From positions 99,603,152-99,667,151 of the forward strand of contig NC_079491.1 in NCBI RefSeq assembly GCF_020520425.1: a stretch of 64,000 nt of DNA, given 5' to 3'. The notes below the pieces were generated by a model. It had not been told where the DNA came from. It was given only the letters and a program-made list of their open reading frames with translations, and ran no database searches. Shown in pieces: positions 1-10,759 of the stretch. This DNA is from Spinacia oleracea (taxonomy: Eukaryota; Streptophyta; Magnoliopsida; Caryophyllales; Amaranthaceae). A program made the position numbers and the translations under genes. Within the stretch, counting starts at the first letter, position 1, and every line of letters begins with the position of its first letter.

Positions 1-1552
1 GGGGGAATTTGATGAGTCATATTTGTATAGGGTATTTTAGGCACATTTAGGTTGCATTATTAGGCATTTATACCATATTAGTTGCATTTAGGGTCACATT
101 TGCATAAGTTATCGTTGTCGTACTCTATTACGCCCTGTTTGTGTTTTTTTTGATGTTTCAGGTGATTTTACGGTTATTTGGATGCTTTCGGAGTGTTATG
201 AGTTGATTTGGATGATGAACGGATGAGATGTTGACTCGAGGATCATTACATGTCTCTAGGGATAATTTTGAGTCAACAACGAAGCTAAACGATATTTTTC
301 TAAGCATCAAAACGGACAAGCGTTCACTCTTTTGATTATATCTCAAGTTCTACATGTCGGAACGAGACGATTTTGATTGGCCTAGAAAGTAGGCTTCAAT
401 AACTTTCCAACGACAGGTCACACGTCCCTATAGGCATTGTAGAACAAGAGTTATGATATAAACAAGGTGGCTCGACTGTCCGATTCGCCCACAGCCCACG
501 ACGTGGCTCAACTCTTCCCCTTGGGCGCGAAAACCAGCGGTCCACCAGCAGGCCCGCTGGTTTCTCCGCCAAACTGAATTCCGCGCGGGCTTTTTGGTTC
601 GTTTTGGTGATCGTGGAATTAAATGATAACTTATGTAACTATTGTTATTTCCTATTTTGTTTAGAATTTAGGAAGCATAAAAATACTTCAAGGGAATTAG
701 TTTATTTCCATTATGCTTTTATTTTCCTAATGTTTTAATTCCCTTGGAATTCATAGAACTCCTTTTCACGTTATTTTCTATTCTTTCTTTTCCATTGTTG
801 AACCCTAGCTTTTCAATAATTCAATTCATCAATCTAAGGTATTTTTCATAATTTCTTTTGCTTTGTCTTTCTTATTATTTTCATTCCTTAGATTAATTTG
901 TCCTTTGATTATGAATCTCGTTTTTATTATTTTTTTCATGCATATTAATTCAATTATGAGCGAGTAGTTATATTCTAGGACTAAGTAAGGGAAGCCATGT
1001 TTATACGATGATTGTTATGCATTAAAGTTTGTTAATTTATAGATTATTGCTTGAGTAATTCCAATTGATTTGTTTTAATGGTTGATTCATGTAATTGGCC
1101 AATATCGTGAATTGATTATCGAGCTAATAGGAATTAGAATTGAAAGATCATATTATTAGAGGCTTGGTGCAATTGGCAATTCTTATTATGTTAGCGACCG
1201 TACTGCATATGTTGGATTGAAAGTGTTAAGACCCGACCGTAGGATTAACAAGTACTTTAATTACTCGGCCTAGCCTATTCATTGTCGAATTGATTTGTGT
1301 TCTTGGATTGGTATAAGCATGTTGAACCGTACAGACGCCCTAGACCTTTAATTCATTGATAAATACAACGTTTATATTATTGTTTTTGTTTCGTTAGTTT
1401 ATAAACGAAATTCAACTTTCGTTTATTGAAATAGTTCGTATAATTGGGCAAAAACTAATAGAACTTGTCTCCCTGTAGGATCGACCCGTATTTGCTAAGT
1501 ATCTGCTAACAACAGACACCGTGCACTTGCGGTATCACTTTTTAATTCATCA
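1..1552 (+). mobile_element. 3' LTR of a Ty3/gypsy (Athila-like) element entering from the left
   Basis: The window opens on a GGGGGAATT polypurine tract directly followed by TGATGAG at position 10. The matching inverted end TCATCA closes the LTR at 1547-1552. A polypurine tract next to the LTR start shows that this is a plus-strand 3' LTR and that the element body lies left of position 1. The distal part (about 780-1540) has the same layout as the R-U5 region of the Athila-type element at 6439: AT-rich, short C/T tracts, then a 'ccctgtaggatcgaccc' block close to the end. A GC-rich patch lies at 480-600. No TSD can be tested because the left LTR is missing. The LTR boundaries are seen; the family is inferred. 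Confidence 0.7.
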
Positions 1553-1888
1553 AATATGATCTTTGATTTTGGAAAAACCATCATGAGAAATATACACACT
1601 TGTTATCTATTCCTCTCCTCTCATTTTTCTTCTTTTGAGCATAACTTTATGTGGCTCCATCTCATCACCCAAAAGTTCCTTTGTGTGATGAGAGTTGTGT
1701 AAACCTAAGGGAACGAATCGGTGAATACAATTATGCACCCCGGTTGCACCGAATCTCGTTTACAAGGCAGTGGTTTGGTTACCACGGCGCAACAATTTCC
1801 TAAACACGTTCTTATTCTTATTCTAGTATTTTGCCTTGAAAACCCAATTATTACAACATTAAACACTTAAATTTGATTTGTTTCCGAG
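1553..1888. other. Unassigned stretch between the LTR and a Copia integrase fragment
   Basis: About 340 bases of AT-rich sequence with no coding frame. The text around 1690-1800 (a run of short C-rich and G-rich words) looks like untranslated retrotransposon sequence, but I cannot match it to a neighbour. It separates the left-hand LTR from the integrase remnant that begins near 1889. Confidence 0.4.
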
Positions 1889-2206
1889 TTTTTCAAAACT
1901 AAATTTTCAAAATGCGAAGTATGAGTTGAAGCCAAATTTGCAAAGAAGCCATTTAAATCAATAAATAGACAGAAAAAAGTATTAGAACTTGTTCATAGTG
2001 ACTTGGGAGATTTTAAAAATTATGAGAGTAGGGGCGGTGAAAGATATTACATTACTTTTGTTGATGATTGCTCTCGATTCACCTTGGCTTATCTTCTCAG
2101 GTCAAAGGATGAGGCTGAGGAAATGATCCTAAAATACAAGGCCGAAGTTGAAAATCAGCTAGACATGAAAATCAAGAGACTTAGGAGTGATAGGGATGGT
2201 TAGTAT
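1889..2206 (+). pseudogene. Ty1/Copia integrase fragment, upstream half (split by insertion)
   Basis: One plus-strand frame reads through the end of the integrase zinc-binding region (CEV, a TGA stop where a Cys would be expected, then VEAKFAKKPFKS) into the catalytic core: ELVHSDLGDF, then YYITFVDDCSRF, ending at RLRSDRDG before a TAG. The HSDL and FVDDCSRF motifs are typical of Copia integrase cores. The frame stops exactly where the minus-strand Copia element was inserted. It resumes at 28169, after the duplicated AGTAT, with YDPDTLKAFCEQ. The TGA and TAG show that the element was, or has become, non-functional. Nothing of its gag or protease is visible to the left. Confidence 0.85.
2202..2206. 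repeat. Target-site duplication AGTAT, left copy
   Basis: AGTAT directly before the LTR start TGTTAGG at 2207. It is repeated at 28169-28173 directly after the other LTR ends in TTCA. The five-base match fixes the limits of the minus-strand Copia element and proves that the integrase pieces on either side were once joined. Confidence 0.93.
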
Positions 2207-3675
2207 TGTTAGGTTATGACAAATATAAAACATATATATTTCATGCGGAAAAACCATAAAGTCAGGAATCAAAATTAATTGCCACATAACAATTAGCATA
2301 ATTTAGGATGCATACATTTGTAGCGTGCCCTCCCTAGCTGCTCCCGAACCGAACAAGAACAAGTTTAGGACTCCAAGTGTAGTCCCTCCGTAGATAATCC
2401 ACAGTACGTTCGGATCCGCCTTAGATTCAATTAACTAGAATTTAGCCTAAGGTTTTATGTTTATTCGATTATAATTTGTGGCAAATTATTAACTTTAGTT
2501 TTAGCTTAAAACTATATGAATACTTGAATTGATGTATTATAAATTGTGATTGCCATCACCTATTTATAGGGTAGGATCATCGGAACTAGAATCCTACTAG
2601 GATTCAATTTATCTAATCTTTAGATACTAATTAAATCTATTAATTTAGTGTTTAACTAAACAACTAATTCTAGTAGTTCTAGGAAAATAATCGTTAATCG
2701 AACTAATCCTAAACGCTTAAGGATTCAATGCATGCATGCACGAACTCAACGCACACACACGCACAGCCCACGAAGGGCGCTGTGCGCGCGGACCTAGCAG
2801 CAGACGGGCGGGCCGTGCCTGCGGAGCTCGGACCAGCAGCGTTGGCTCGCAGCCCATGCTTGCGCGCGCCTTGCTCGCTGGGCCTGGCCTTGCGTGCTGC
2901 TTGGTTAGGCCTTGCGTGCCTTGGCGGGCTACTGGCTCGCCTTGCTGTGCGCGGGCTTCGCTAGGCGCAGGCCTGGCTTCGTGCTGGGCCTTGCGTCTAG
3001 CAAGCTCGTCCGATGTTTATTTCGTACGACGCGCTTCCGATTAATTTTCCGATTCCGGAATTCATTTCCGATTCGAACAATATTTAATATTTCCGATTCC
3101 GGAATTAAATTTTGTTTTGAACAAATATTTAATATTTCCGATTCCGTAATTATTTTCCGATTCCGATAATATTTCCGATTCCGACAATATTTCCGTTTCC
3201 GGCAATATTTCCGATTCCGACAATATTTCTATTTCCGATAATATTTTCCGATACGTACCATGTTTCCGTTTCCGGCATCATCTATGACTTGGATAATATT
3301 TATATTTCCGATACGATCCATATTTCCGTTTCCGGCAATATCATCGTTTCCAGAGTATTCATAATTTGCCTTTTGACGATTTCAGCTCCCATTGGAACCG
3401 AGATCCGTCGATTCCGAATATCCATAAATGGAGTATTTAATTCACTTAAATACTTGATCCGTTCATGTACTATTTGTGTGACCCTACGGGTTCAGTCAAG
3501 AGTAAGCTGTGGATTAATATTATTAATTCCACTTGAACTGAAGCGGCCTCTAGCTAGGCATACAGTTCACTTGATCTCACTGAATTTATTAACTTGTATA
3601 ATTAATTAATACTGAACCGCATTTATTAGACTTAGCATTGAATGCATACTTGGACCAAGGGCATTATTTCCTTCA
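2207..3675 (-). repeat. 3' LTR of the minus-strand Copia element
   Basis: 1469 bp, TG...CA. A possible TATA box on the minus strand lies at about 2561-2570 (plus strand ctatttatag). The segment 2728-3010 is GC-rich and produces spurious long frames on the plus strand. The segment 3030-3360 is built of degenerate units of roughly 20-25 bp around TTTCCGATTCCG. Its partner is at 26728-28168. Confidence 0.92.
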
Positions 3676-4887
3676 GTCTCCCATTGTCCTTAGGGACAAG
3701 TGTGCATTTCCTAATTCCTTTGTCGCTTGATGCTTGCTCATGAACATAAGGTAAGAGTTGTCATCCTTATTATGTCCATAGGTATTTCTTGGTTGAGTTC
3801 AACTGATCAAATAAACAGATAATCATAGCCTATGATTTATCTGAGCACGGCCATGCATTTTACAGTTTCTAGCTCTCCGAGTGGCCTTGTACAACTTTTA
3901 GCATCTCATCCCGATTTATGGGAGGACAATCCTAGTCTTGTGATCTTGAGGTTAGACTTCGTTTGATAGGTGATTACCCAAGTGTTGCCGTTATGGCCTC
4001 CTTTTACGGTGCGACGGTTGACAACGTCAAAGTAATCAGTTCTCAAACAAGTAATCTCAAATCACTCAGGTATTGAGTATTAGTGTCTAATAATTTTAAT
4101 CAAATTTACTTATCACAGATTTTCATCTCTTACAGTAAAGTTTCATAGGTCTGTCCGATACTAGTCTTCTTAAAGTAAGAATCTATGCAAATGATTGCGA
4201 CATTGCCATATCCACATAGTTCAAGAAACAGAACTACTAGTCATTTTGCATTCTAGTCGTCTAGTGTTTTCTATGCGTCCACCTTTATAGAAAACTCCGA
4301 CTAGGGACCTTTTTCAACTTTTGACATTCAAGTTCACTTGATAAACATTTCTTAGTCACAGGACTGGTCCTGACAGTCTATCTTGAATATATCGTCAAAT
4401 TGAAGGGACTCATCATTTAATACTAAACCAAGATTAAATGGAATATGAAAATACATTTCATAATATGATAAATGTTCAACCCCAATATTTTACAACCATG
4501 GGCCTCTAACCCATCTTTAAAACAGTTCATGGATTTTAAAGCTGTGCTTGATTTCCAGTGCTACAATATGAGTGTTGCTTCTCACTTGTTGCATAGGTTT
4601 AGTTATCATGCTTTGCCAATCTTAATATCCCTTTCATCGAATGTCTTTCGAGATAGGATGATAAGATCTTTTGAGTTTGTTTATTATGTGATCTAGTCTT
4701 TCTTACTTAAATAGTGGTTCTACGCATTTTGCAATGAAGAACCATTAAGTCAACAGACATGTGATCTACCCAAGTTCAGTGAAGAACTTTTTACGTAAAC
4801 AACTCTGTTTCATTGCTTCTTAGGCAATAAGTATTTTTACTTCAACTGTATAGGTTGCTAGTGATGCTTTTGTTTGGATTTTCTTAT
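3676..4887 (-). pseudogene. Copia RNase H end and 3' untranslated region (decayed)
   Basis: Read on the minus strand from 4887 downward, the sequence gives KFFTELG and, with frame changes, KPMQQVRSNTHIVAL-like text. These resemble the RNase H core and C-terminal tail of Copia polyproteins. Stops and shifts are frequent. Below about 4400 I see only untranslated sequence leading to the purine tract at 3676-3690. The coding part resumes on the other side of the solo LTR at 20566. The identification rests on partial similarity and is not exact. Confidence 0.65.
4883..4887. repeat. Target-site duplication CTTAT of the solo LTR, left copy
   Basis: CTTAT precedes TGTAGGACGG at 4888 and is repeated at 20561-20565 after GTGTCTACA. 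It defines the 4888-20560 insertion and its place inside the Copia RNase H region. Confidence 0.88.
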
Positions 4888-5429
4888 TGTAGGACGGTTT
4901 TGTTTACTCTTCCTACGGGGCGGTTTTTTTTAGAAACCTTTGTATTTTTGTACTTTGTAGGAATCGCCACCAAACATTGTTTAGGGTCTCGTTTGGAAAG
5001 ACCGAAAATGACTATATTAGGATAAGGCTTTGAATCTTCGAAACGGATGGGTGAGATCCGGGCAAGGGAACGAGATCCTTATTCCGCGAGCTTTGGAAAT
5101 AATTCAAGTGCGTGACACAACATTTTCGAAAATACCCTAGTTTAGACTATGTGGGTTTGAATTTAGAACAAATAGAATTTCTACTTTGTATGGTGTTCAC
5201 TTTGCTTTAAAGGTAATTTAAGGGAACTTAAGATCGGTTTGTCCAAGAAATTATCTTTGTTAAGCGTGGTGTAACCTTGTATTTTGTTGAATTTAGCATG
5301 TGAGGTGATGAAAGCGATAAACAATTAAAGCGACATCACAATTGAAAATAAGTGCGGAATTAGTAAAGTACAAGACCCCCTAGAAATGGACTAGGGAGTA
5401 GTTCCACATTGCCTAGAAGGACTAGGCAA

Positions 5430-5578
5430 GTAAATTTGCGGAATTGAAATGCGGAATTGAAATTACGTAATTGAAAGGTGCGGAATTGAAATTGCGGAAT
5501 TAAAAGGTGCGGAATTGAAAGGTGCGGAATTGAAAGGTGCATAATTGAAATCGCGGAATAGAAATTGCAATATTGAAA
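5430..5578 (+). repeat. Tandem repeat of TGCGGAATTGAAA-type units inside the solo LTR
   Basis: About ten degenerate copies of a 13-17 bp unit with core GCGGAATTGAAA follow each other. They explain the repetitive translated frame on the minus strand here (repeats of HLSIP), which is not a gene. Confidence 0.85.
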
Positions 5579-5699
5579 TAGAATTTAAGCACATGAGGTC
5601 AGAACGCCAAACGGCTACTTAAAAATAAGTGCGTCCGACACGGAGTCAAAGCTAAAAAATCTCAACTTAGGATGGATTGTTCACCCAAAGTATCCTAGA

Positions 5700-6100
5700 T
5701 TTTGCATATAGAACTTGAACTTTGAAAACTTTGGAACTTGAAATGTTGAACTTTGAAATATTGAACTTGAACTTGAAATATTGAACTTGAAACTTGAAAT
5801 ATTGAACTTAAGAGACTTGAATCTCAAAGATCGGGCCTTTTAATGTTGAAAAGGTTAGATCTTTGATGAGATCTTACTTTGAAATGATCCTAGTTTTAGG
5901 GAAGTGATTATGAACAACCCTAAACATCATTGGATCTTGAAACTTGAACTTGAAATTTGAAAATTGGAATCTTGAATCTCAAAGACTAAACCTTTAAACA
6001 TTAGAAAATCATCTTTGATTACTCCATATTTTGAAGGTGATTCTAGTTCAAGGAAGTGATTACAAACAACCATGAACATCATTAAATCTCGAAAGTTTGT
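5700..6100 (+). repeat. AACTTGAAATATTG minisatellite followed by a duplicated block of about 130 bp
   Basis: 5700-5815 holds several copies of an AACTTGAAATATTG-like unit. Then two diverged copies of a longer block follow, at about 5816-5940 and 5970-6095. Both begin TTGAATCTCAAAGA and contain GGAAGTGATTA followed by ACAACC. All of it belongs to the solo LTR. Confidence 0.75.
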
Positions 6101-6433
6101 ATTTTGTATCACATAAAGTTTAGATTTTGAAAGAAATGTATGATTGTTGTAAGTGACATTTTTATTGTTAAAAATGTCAACTTACTAATCATTTTTGAAA
6201 TAGGAAAATCAAAGAAACATGATTGAATATGGTGGGATTCGGAATTACCTATTTAGGCTTAGGCAAGAATTCCTTTTAGAGCTCCCAATTGCTTAGAACT
6301 TGAAATATTGTATGAGATTTTGAAGGTTTTTTGGATTTTGATTTGAGGGGCAATTTTTGTATTACGACGTTATGTTTCGATTTTGCCTCCCTTAATGCTT
6401 AGAATTAAGGGTATTTATAGGAGGATTTGCTGC

Positions 6434-6438
6434 TAAAC
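6434..6438. repeat. Target-site duplication TAAAC, left copy
   Basis: TAAAC directly before TGATATGTGCG. It is repeated at 20018-20022 directly after the 3' LTR ends in CTGTCA. This gives exact ends for the Athila-type element. Confidence 0.95.
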
Positions 6439-7914
6439 TGATATGTGCGTTTTATATAATATTTTCACCCCCGTCCCTTAGTACTTTTATGCGTCAAATG
6501 AGCTCCTAGGAGCCATTTTAGTACTAATCTGTGTATTTTAGTGTGCCGTGAGTTTCAGGAATACTTAGTGAGAAATTGGTCTTTTTAGGCCCGTTTCTTG
6601 ATGATTTAGGCCACTACAGGATCCCGAGGGAGTTCGGGACGACTTTTGTCGACTTACGGGAGCCCTAGATGTTCATGATTGAGCCCCGGAAGTTAGACTC
6701 GGTGTTGTGGACGAAGGGCGGATCACTTAGCCCTCCGCCCGGTGGATTGCCCCTCGCCCATCGGGCGAGCAAGCAGAGGAACAGTTCGTCAGAGGGCGCC
6801 CGACGGGCGGAGTTTCGCCCGGTGCCCACCGGGCGCCCATCAGAAGCAGCAGCAGCAGAAATCGCTCTCCGCCCGACGGGCGAGAGCCGCCCGACCGGGC
6901 GCGCGGAGAAGGTTTCCAGAAAGTCGCCCTACGCCCGTCGGGCAGCCCTGCGCCCGTCGCGCGGACTTCGAGCTTCTCGCCCGTCGGGCGGAGAGCCGCC
7001 CGTCGGGCGACGACAACCCAAGGCGCTGTGCGCGCGCGTCCTTCTTTATTCTTTTCCGATTTTTCCTTATGTTTTTAGGCTAAACTATAAATATAGCCTT
7101 TGTTAATTTAGTGAGACACTTCATTATCTCATATCCTAGTATTAAAAGACTTAGTTTTATTTCTCTAAGCTTAATTTTTCTCTCTAATTTGTTCTAAACA
7201 CTTAGTTTATTTTCAATCAAAAATTGAAGCTTTCATTTGCCATTGTTCTTCAATTAGGTATTATTCCTTATTTCAATTCTTTGTTTAAGCTTTAATTATG
7301 TTTTCAATCATGCCAATTTCTTTGCTTATTGTTAATATGCTTGAGTAGTCTAATTTCTAGGGTTTGGGGATCCATGAATAACATGAAGGGACATTGAATA
7401 ATTGTGATTGTTGGCATTGAAATTAATTCCTATTGATTGGTTATTATTACTATACAATTAGATTTGCGCAGGTTTAATTGTGGTAGTTTGGCAATATCAA
7501 GTTAAGATTCGAGAGATGCAATTTGATGTTTAGGCTTGTGTCAATAGGTGGAATTAGGATTAATACGTAGCGAGAGCCCGTTAATTCTAAGTCTATGATT
7601 AGTATCGATTCGAGAGAGCATGCTAGTCTAATTGATTGTTTTGTTGATTATTGTGATTGTTTATCGTCTTGGATTGTTATTTGTTGGTGAACCTATGCCC
7701 TAGATCCTTTAATTCCTGAATTCTTAATTGTGTAATTATCGCTCGTAGTCTTAGCATACAAACCAACCAATTCTTGTTTCCCAGTAGTCTAATTTAGTTG
7801 ATTAATAGTAGAAAAGAACACTGTTTCCCTGTGGATTCGATCCTGACTTCCCTTGCTACCTAGCTAGCGGACCTTAGGTTATTTTTGATTAGGTAATACG
7901 ACTTTAGCCTGTCA
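6439..7914 (+). repeat. 5' LTR of the Athila-type element
   Basis: 1476 bp, TGATATGTGCG...GCCTGTCA. U3 has a GC-rich block at 6715-7030 made of CGCCCGACGGGCG-type palindromes. A TATA-like CTATAAATA lies at 7085-7093, just past that block, so R probably begins near 7115. The frames predicted in this region are by-products of the GC-rich block and are not genes. Confidence 0.95.
6715..7030 (+). repeat. GC-rich palindrome cluster in the LTR U3
   Basis: About ten boxes of CGCCCGACGGGCG, CGCCCGTCGGGCG or CGCCCGACCGGGCG, most of them self-complementary apart from the central base. The surrounding DNA is AT-rich, so composition changes sharply. The same boxes recur in the 3' LTR (18800-19115) and in the internal spacer (14881-15212). 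Confidence 0.88.
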
Positions 7915-7919
7915 AAATT

Positions 7920-7937
7920 TGGCGCCGTTGCCGGGGA
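7920..7937 (+). other. Primer-binding site 1, complementary to tRNA-Asp
   Basis: TGGCGCCGTTGCCGGGGA starts five bases after the 5' LTR. It is complementary to the 3' end of plant tRNA-Asp as I recall it (ending CCCCGGCAACGGCGCCA). This copy is intact, unlike the second copy at 8988. Confidence 0.85.
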
Positions 7938-7991
7938 AACGGTTCTATTTTCTGTTGTTGATTGCTTATCCTAGATTATTGTTTGTTACTA

Positions 7992-8015
7992 CTCAAGGAA
8001 CTCACGTTCCTTGAG
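7992..8015 (+). other. Leader stem-loop, copy 1
   Basis: A perfect 10-bp stem (CTCAAGGAAC pairing with GTTCCTTGAG) with a TCAC loop, between the primer site and the first gag ATG. The same hairpin is kept unchanged at 9059-9082 although the leader around it differs. It could be an RNA packaging or dimerisation element; that role is inference. Confidence 0.6.
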
Positions 8016-8049
8016 ACTGGATCTCACATTGTTTTGTTAGTCTCTGTCT

Positions 8050-8092
8050 ATGCCCAGGACCGTAGGTACTAGTAATCTTACTCCATTCGATC
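8050..8092 (+). pseudogene. Aborted gag start, first copy
   Basis: ATG at 8050 begins MPRTVGTSNLTPFD, the same 14 residues as the real gag at 9116. At 8091-8092 the sequence leaves gag and continues as LTR sequence (TCGGGCGACG). The junction shares only TC between the two partners. Confidence 0.88.
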
Positions 8093-8982
8093 GGGCGACG
8101 CCAACCTCCTGCACTTATGCGCGAGTTTTCTTTCCGGTTTTTGGCTTGTATTTTGGGCAAACTATAAATACTAACCCCTTATATTTTTAGAGACACATTA
8201 TTTTCTAGTATTGAACCTTAGTATTATTTCCCTTAGCCTAGTTTTCTCTCTAATTTATGCAAAAACACTTAGTTTAATTCTCAATAAAAATTCACGCTTT
8301 CACTTCCCTTTGTTCTCCAAATAGGTATTGTTTCTTATTTTAATTCTTTGTCTTGCTTTAATAATGCTTTCAATTATGATTATTTCTTTGTTTATTGTCA
8401 ACATGCTTGAGTAGTTTAATTTCTAGGGTTGGGGATCCATGAATAATATGAAGGGATGATTGAATGATTATGATTGTTGGCATTGCAATTGATTCCTATT
8501 GATTGGTTTATTTCACTATACAATTAGATTTGCGCAGGTTTAATTGTGGTAGTTATGCAATGTCAAATTAAGATTCGAGAGATGCAATTTGATGTTTAGG
8601 CTTGTGTCAATAGGTGGAATTAGAGTTAATACGTAGCGAGAGCCCGTTAATTATGAGTCTATGATTAGTATCGACTTGAGAGAGCATGCTAGTCTAATTA
8701 ATTACTTTGTTGATTATCGTGATTGTTCAATGTCCTGGATTATTATTTGTTGGCGAACCTATACCCTAGATTCCTTAATATATTGATTCATTCTTGTTTA
8801 ATTATCGTTCGAAGTCTTAGCATACAAACCATCAACCAACTTTTGTTCACAATAGTCTAGATTAATTAATTGATAGTAGAAAGAACGCCTGTTTCCCTGT
8901 GGATTCGATCCTGACTTCCCTTGCTACCTAGCTAGTGGACCTTAGGTTATTTTTGATTAGGTGATACGACTTTAGCCTGTCA
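8091..8982 (+). repeat. Internal partial LTR, diverged, lacking most of U3
   Basis: 892 bp that align with the outer LTR from about 7003 to its end. The fragment keeps the TATA-like CTATAAATA, R and U5, and ends in CCTGTCA. It differs from the outer LTRs far more than they differ from each other. It is followed by a second primer site and leader, so 8091 onward looks like the front of a different, older family member. Confidence 0.9.
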
Positions 8983-8987
8983 AAATT

Positions 8988-9005
8988 TGGCGTTGTTGCC
9001 GGGGA
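8988..9005 (+). other. Primer-binding site 2, mutated
   Basis: TGGCGTTGTTGCCGGGGA, identical to site 1 except for CC to TT. Both changes are the kind expected from deamination of methylated cytosine. It probably no longer primes; site 1 lies at the proper distance from the functional 5' LTR. Confidence 0.8.
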
Positions 9006-9058
9006 AACAGTTTTATTTTCTGTTGTTGATTGCTTATCCAGATTATTGTTTGTTACTA

Positions 9059-9082
9059 CTCAAGGAACTCACGTTCCTTGAG
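9059..9082 (+). other. Leader stem-loop, copy 2
   Basis: Same 10-bp perfect stem and TCAC loop as at 7992-8015. It lies 33 bases upstream of the gag ATG at 9116. Confidence 0.6.
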
Positions 9083-9115
9083 ACCGGATCTCACATTGTT
9101 TTGTAGTTTTTGTCT

Positions 9116-10759
9116 ATGCCCAGGACCGTAGGTACTAGTAATCTTACTCCATTCGATCCTGAGCCCGAAAGAACCTTTCGTAGACGAAGAACTTTCATTG
9201 CACAGTGTGGGAATTACTCTGATTCTGATCATAATATTGGCGATCTTTTTCCTTCAGATACAGATTCAGTTTCAGAGATAGAGATGGGTGACGAAAATCT
9301 GATACCGCCACCTACTCCACGGCTTACAGATTACTCTAAGCCAAGTCTGTCCGTGCTACCGAAGGCGATCATGCCTTCTATTGCAGCTGAGACCTTCAAG
9401 ATTGAGCCTGCATTGATTAACATGATCGAGAGACGTCAGTACGGTGGGGAACCAGGTGAAGATCCGAATCTTCACATACAGTCCTTTATTCAATATTGTT
9501 CCACCATCAAGCAAAAGGGATTGACTCCGGAGCAGACTATGGAGATACTTTTCCCGTTCTCCTTGAGTGGGAAAGCTAAACTGTGGATTAATGGGCTGAA
9601 TCGAGCGGCTTTGAAAATCAATAATTGGGAATCCTTGGCTCTTGCTTTTTATGTTAAATATTTTCCACCTGAGAAAACGGCTCGTCTGAGGGGTCAGATA
9701 TTAGGTATCTCACAACAAGCGGATGAGAGTATGTTCGAGGTTTGGGAGAGATTCAAGGATTTGCAAAGAGAGTGCCCGCACCATGGTTTGGAAGATTGGT
9801 TCTTGATCCAGCAGTTTTATAATGGTTTGGGCAAGGAGTCTAGATGTTTGTTGGATTCAGCTGCAAGTGGGAGGTTCATGCAACTTGAGGTGCCTAGAGC
9901 TATGGAGGTGATTGAGGAGATAGCCATTCACAATTCCCAGTATGGAAATCCTAGAGGTCTATCTAACAAGGGTGGTAAGCATGATTTAAATTCTATTGAA
10001 CAATTAACTGCCCAATTGACTGCTTTACATTATAAGTTTGATAATATGCAAGCGGCCAATGCTCAATCTGCCCAACCTGTTAGTGTAGCTGCTATGAGTG
10101 CCCAACCTACTACTATTTGTGAAAGTTGTGGAATGTCTGGTTATTATGCACAGGAATGTAGGAGCTCTATTGAACAATGTAATGCATTTCAATCCTACAA
10201 ACAAAACAACCCTTTCTTCAACTCTTACAATGAGGGCTACAAAAATAACCCTCTGCTTTCCTACAGGAGCAACAATATCCAAAACCCTCACCAAGTTCAA
10301 CATCCACCATCACAACCATATCAACCCCCACACCAACAATCTTACCAACCCCGAAACAACTACAACCAGCAGTCTAGTGGGCCACCTGGGTTCTCTAGAC
10401 AACACACATCACCCCCACAACCACAACCTCAAGCCACACAGCCTGACCCTATGCTAGTAGAGATGAGAAACATGATGCTACAAATGCAAAAATCTCTAAG
10501 TGAAAAGGATGCAAAAATCGATGCTCTTACTGCTCCTAATAAGATCATTGATACACAGTTGGCACAGATGGCTACTACTATTGCAGGGAGGCCACTAGGC
10601 CAACTTCCTTCACAACCCAAAAATAGGGAGACTGCTAATGCAATTACATTGAGGAGTGGTAGGGATTATGATGGTCCTTCTATGCCGGTTGAGGTTGATT
10701 CCGGGGTGTCTGTTAGTGATCTGGTCAGTGAGGAAATCCCGAAGATAGTTATGGGTTAA
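9116..10759 (+). pseudogene. gag: Retrotransposon Gag with a defective zinc knuckle, ending at a premature TAA
   Basis: 547 codons from ATG 9116 (an in-frame TTG lies six bases upstream). The N-terminal part is acidic and low in similarity. Around residues 110-290 lies the retrotransposon gag domain, with WINGLNRAAL, FPPEKTARLRGQI, FEVWERFKDLQREC and FYNGLGKESR. A single knuckle at 10118-10159 reads CESCGMSGYYAQEC: the third zinc ligand, normally His, is Tyr (TAT, one C-to-T change from CAT). A Gln/Pro/Asn-rich linker follows. The frame ends at TAA 10757-10759, but pol continues in the same frame directly after it. The TAA is therefore either a nonsense mutation or, less likely, a readthrough site. 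In intact relatives gag and pol are usually one frame. Confidence 0.88.

Noticed and set aside
2728..3169. Overlapping Ala/Arg/Leu-rich plus-strand frames
   Set aside because: They are a by-product of the GC-rich part of a Copia LTR. The same frames recur in altered form in the partner LTR near 27257-27662, with indels that do not respect codons.
5360..5542. Minus-strand frame with repeated HLSIP-type peptides
   Set aside because: Translation of a short tandem DNA repeat inside a solo LTR; no family features.
6669..7106. 145-codon frame, repeated almost identically at 18752-19186
   Set aside because: It is the GC-palindrome block of the Athila-type LTRs. Repetition reflects the two LTRs, not a conserved protein.
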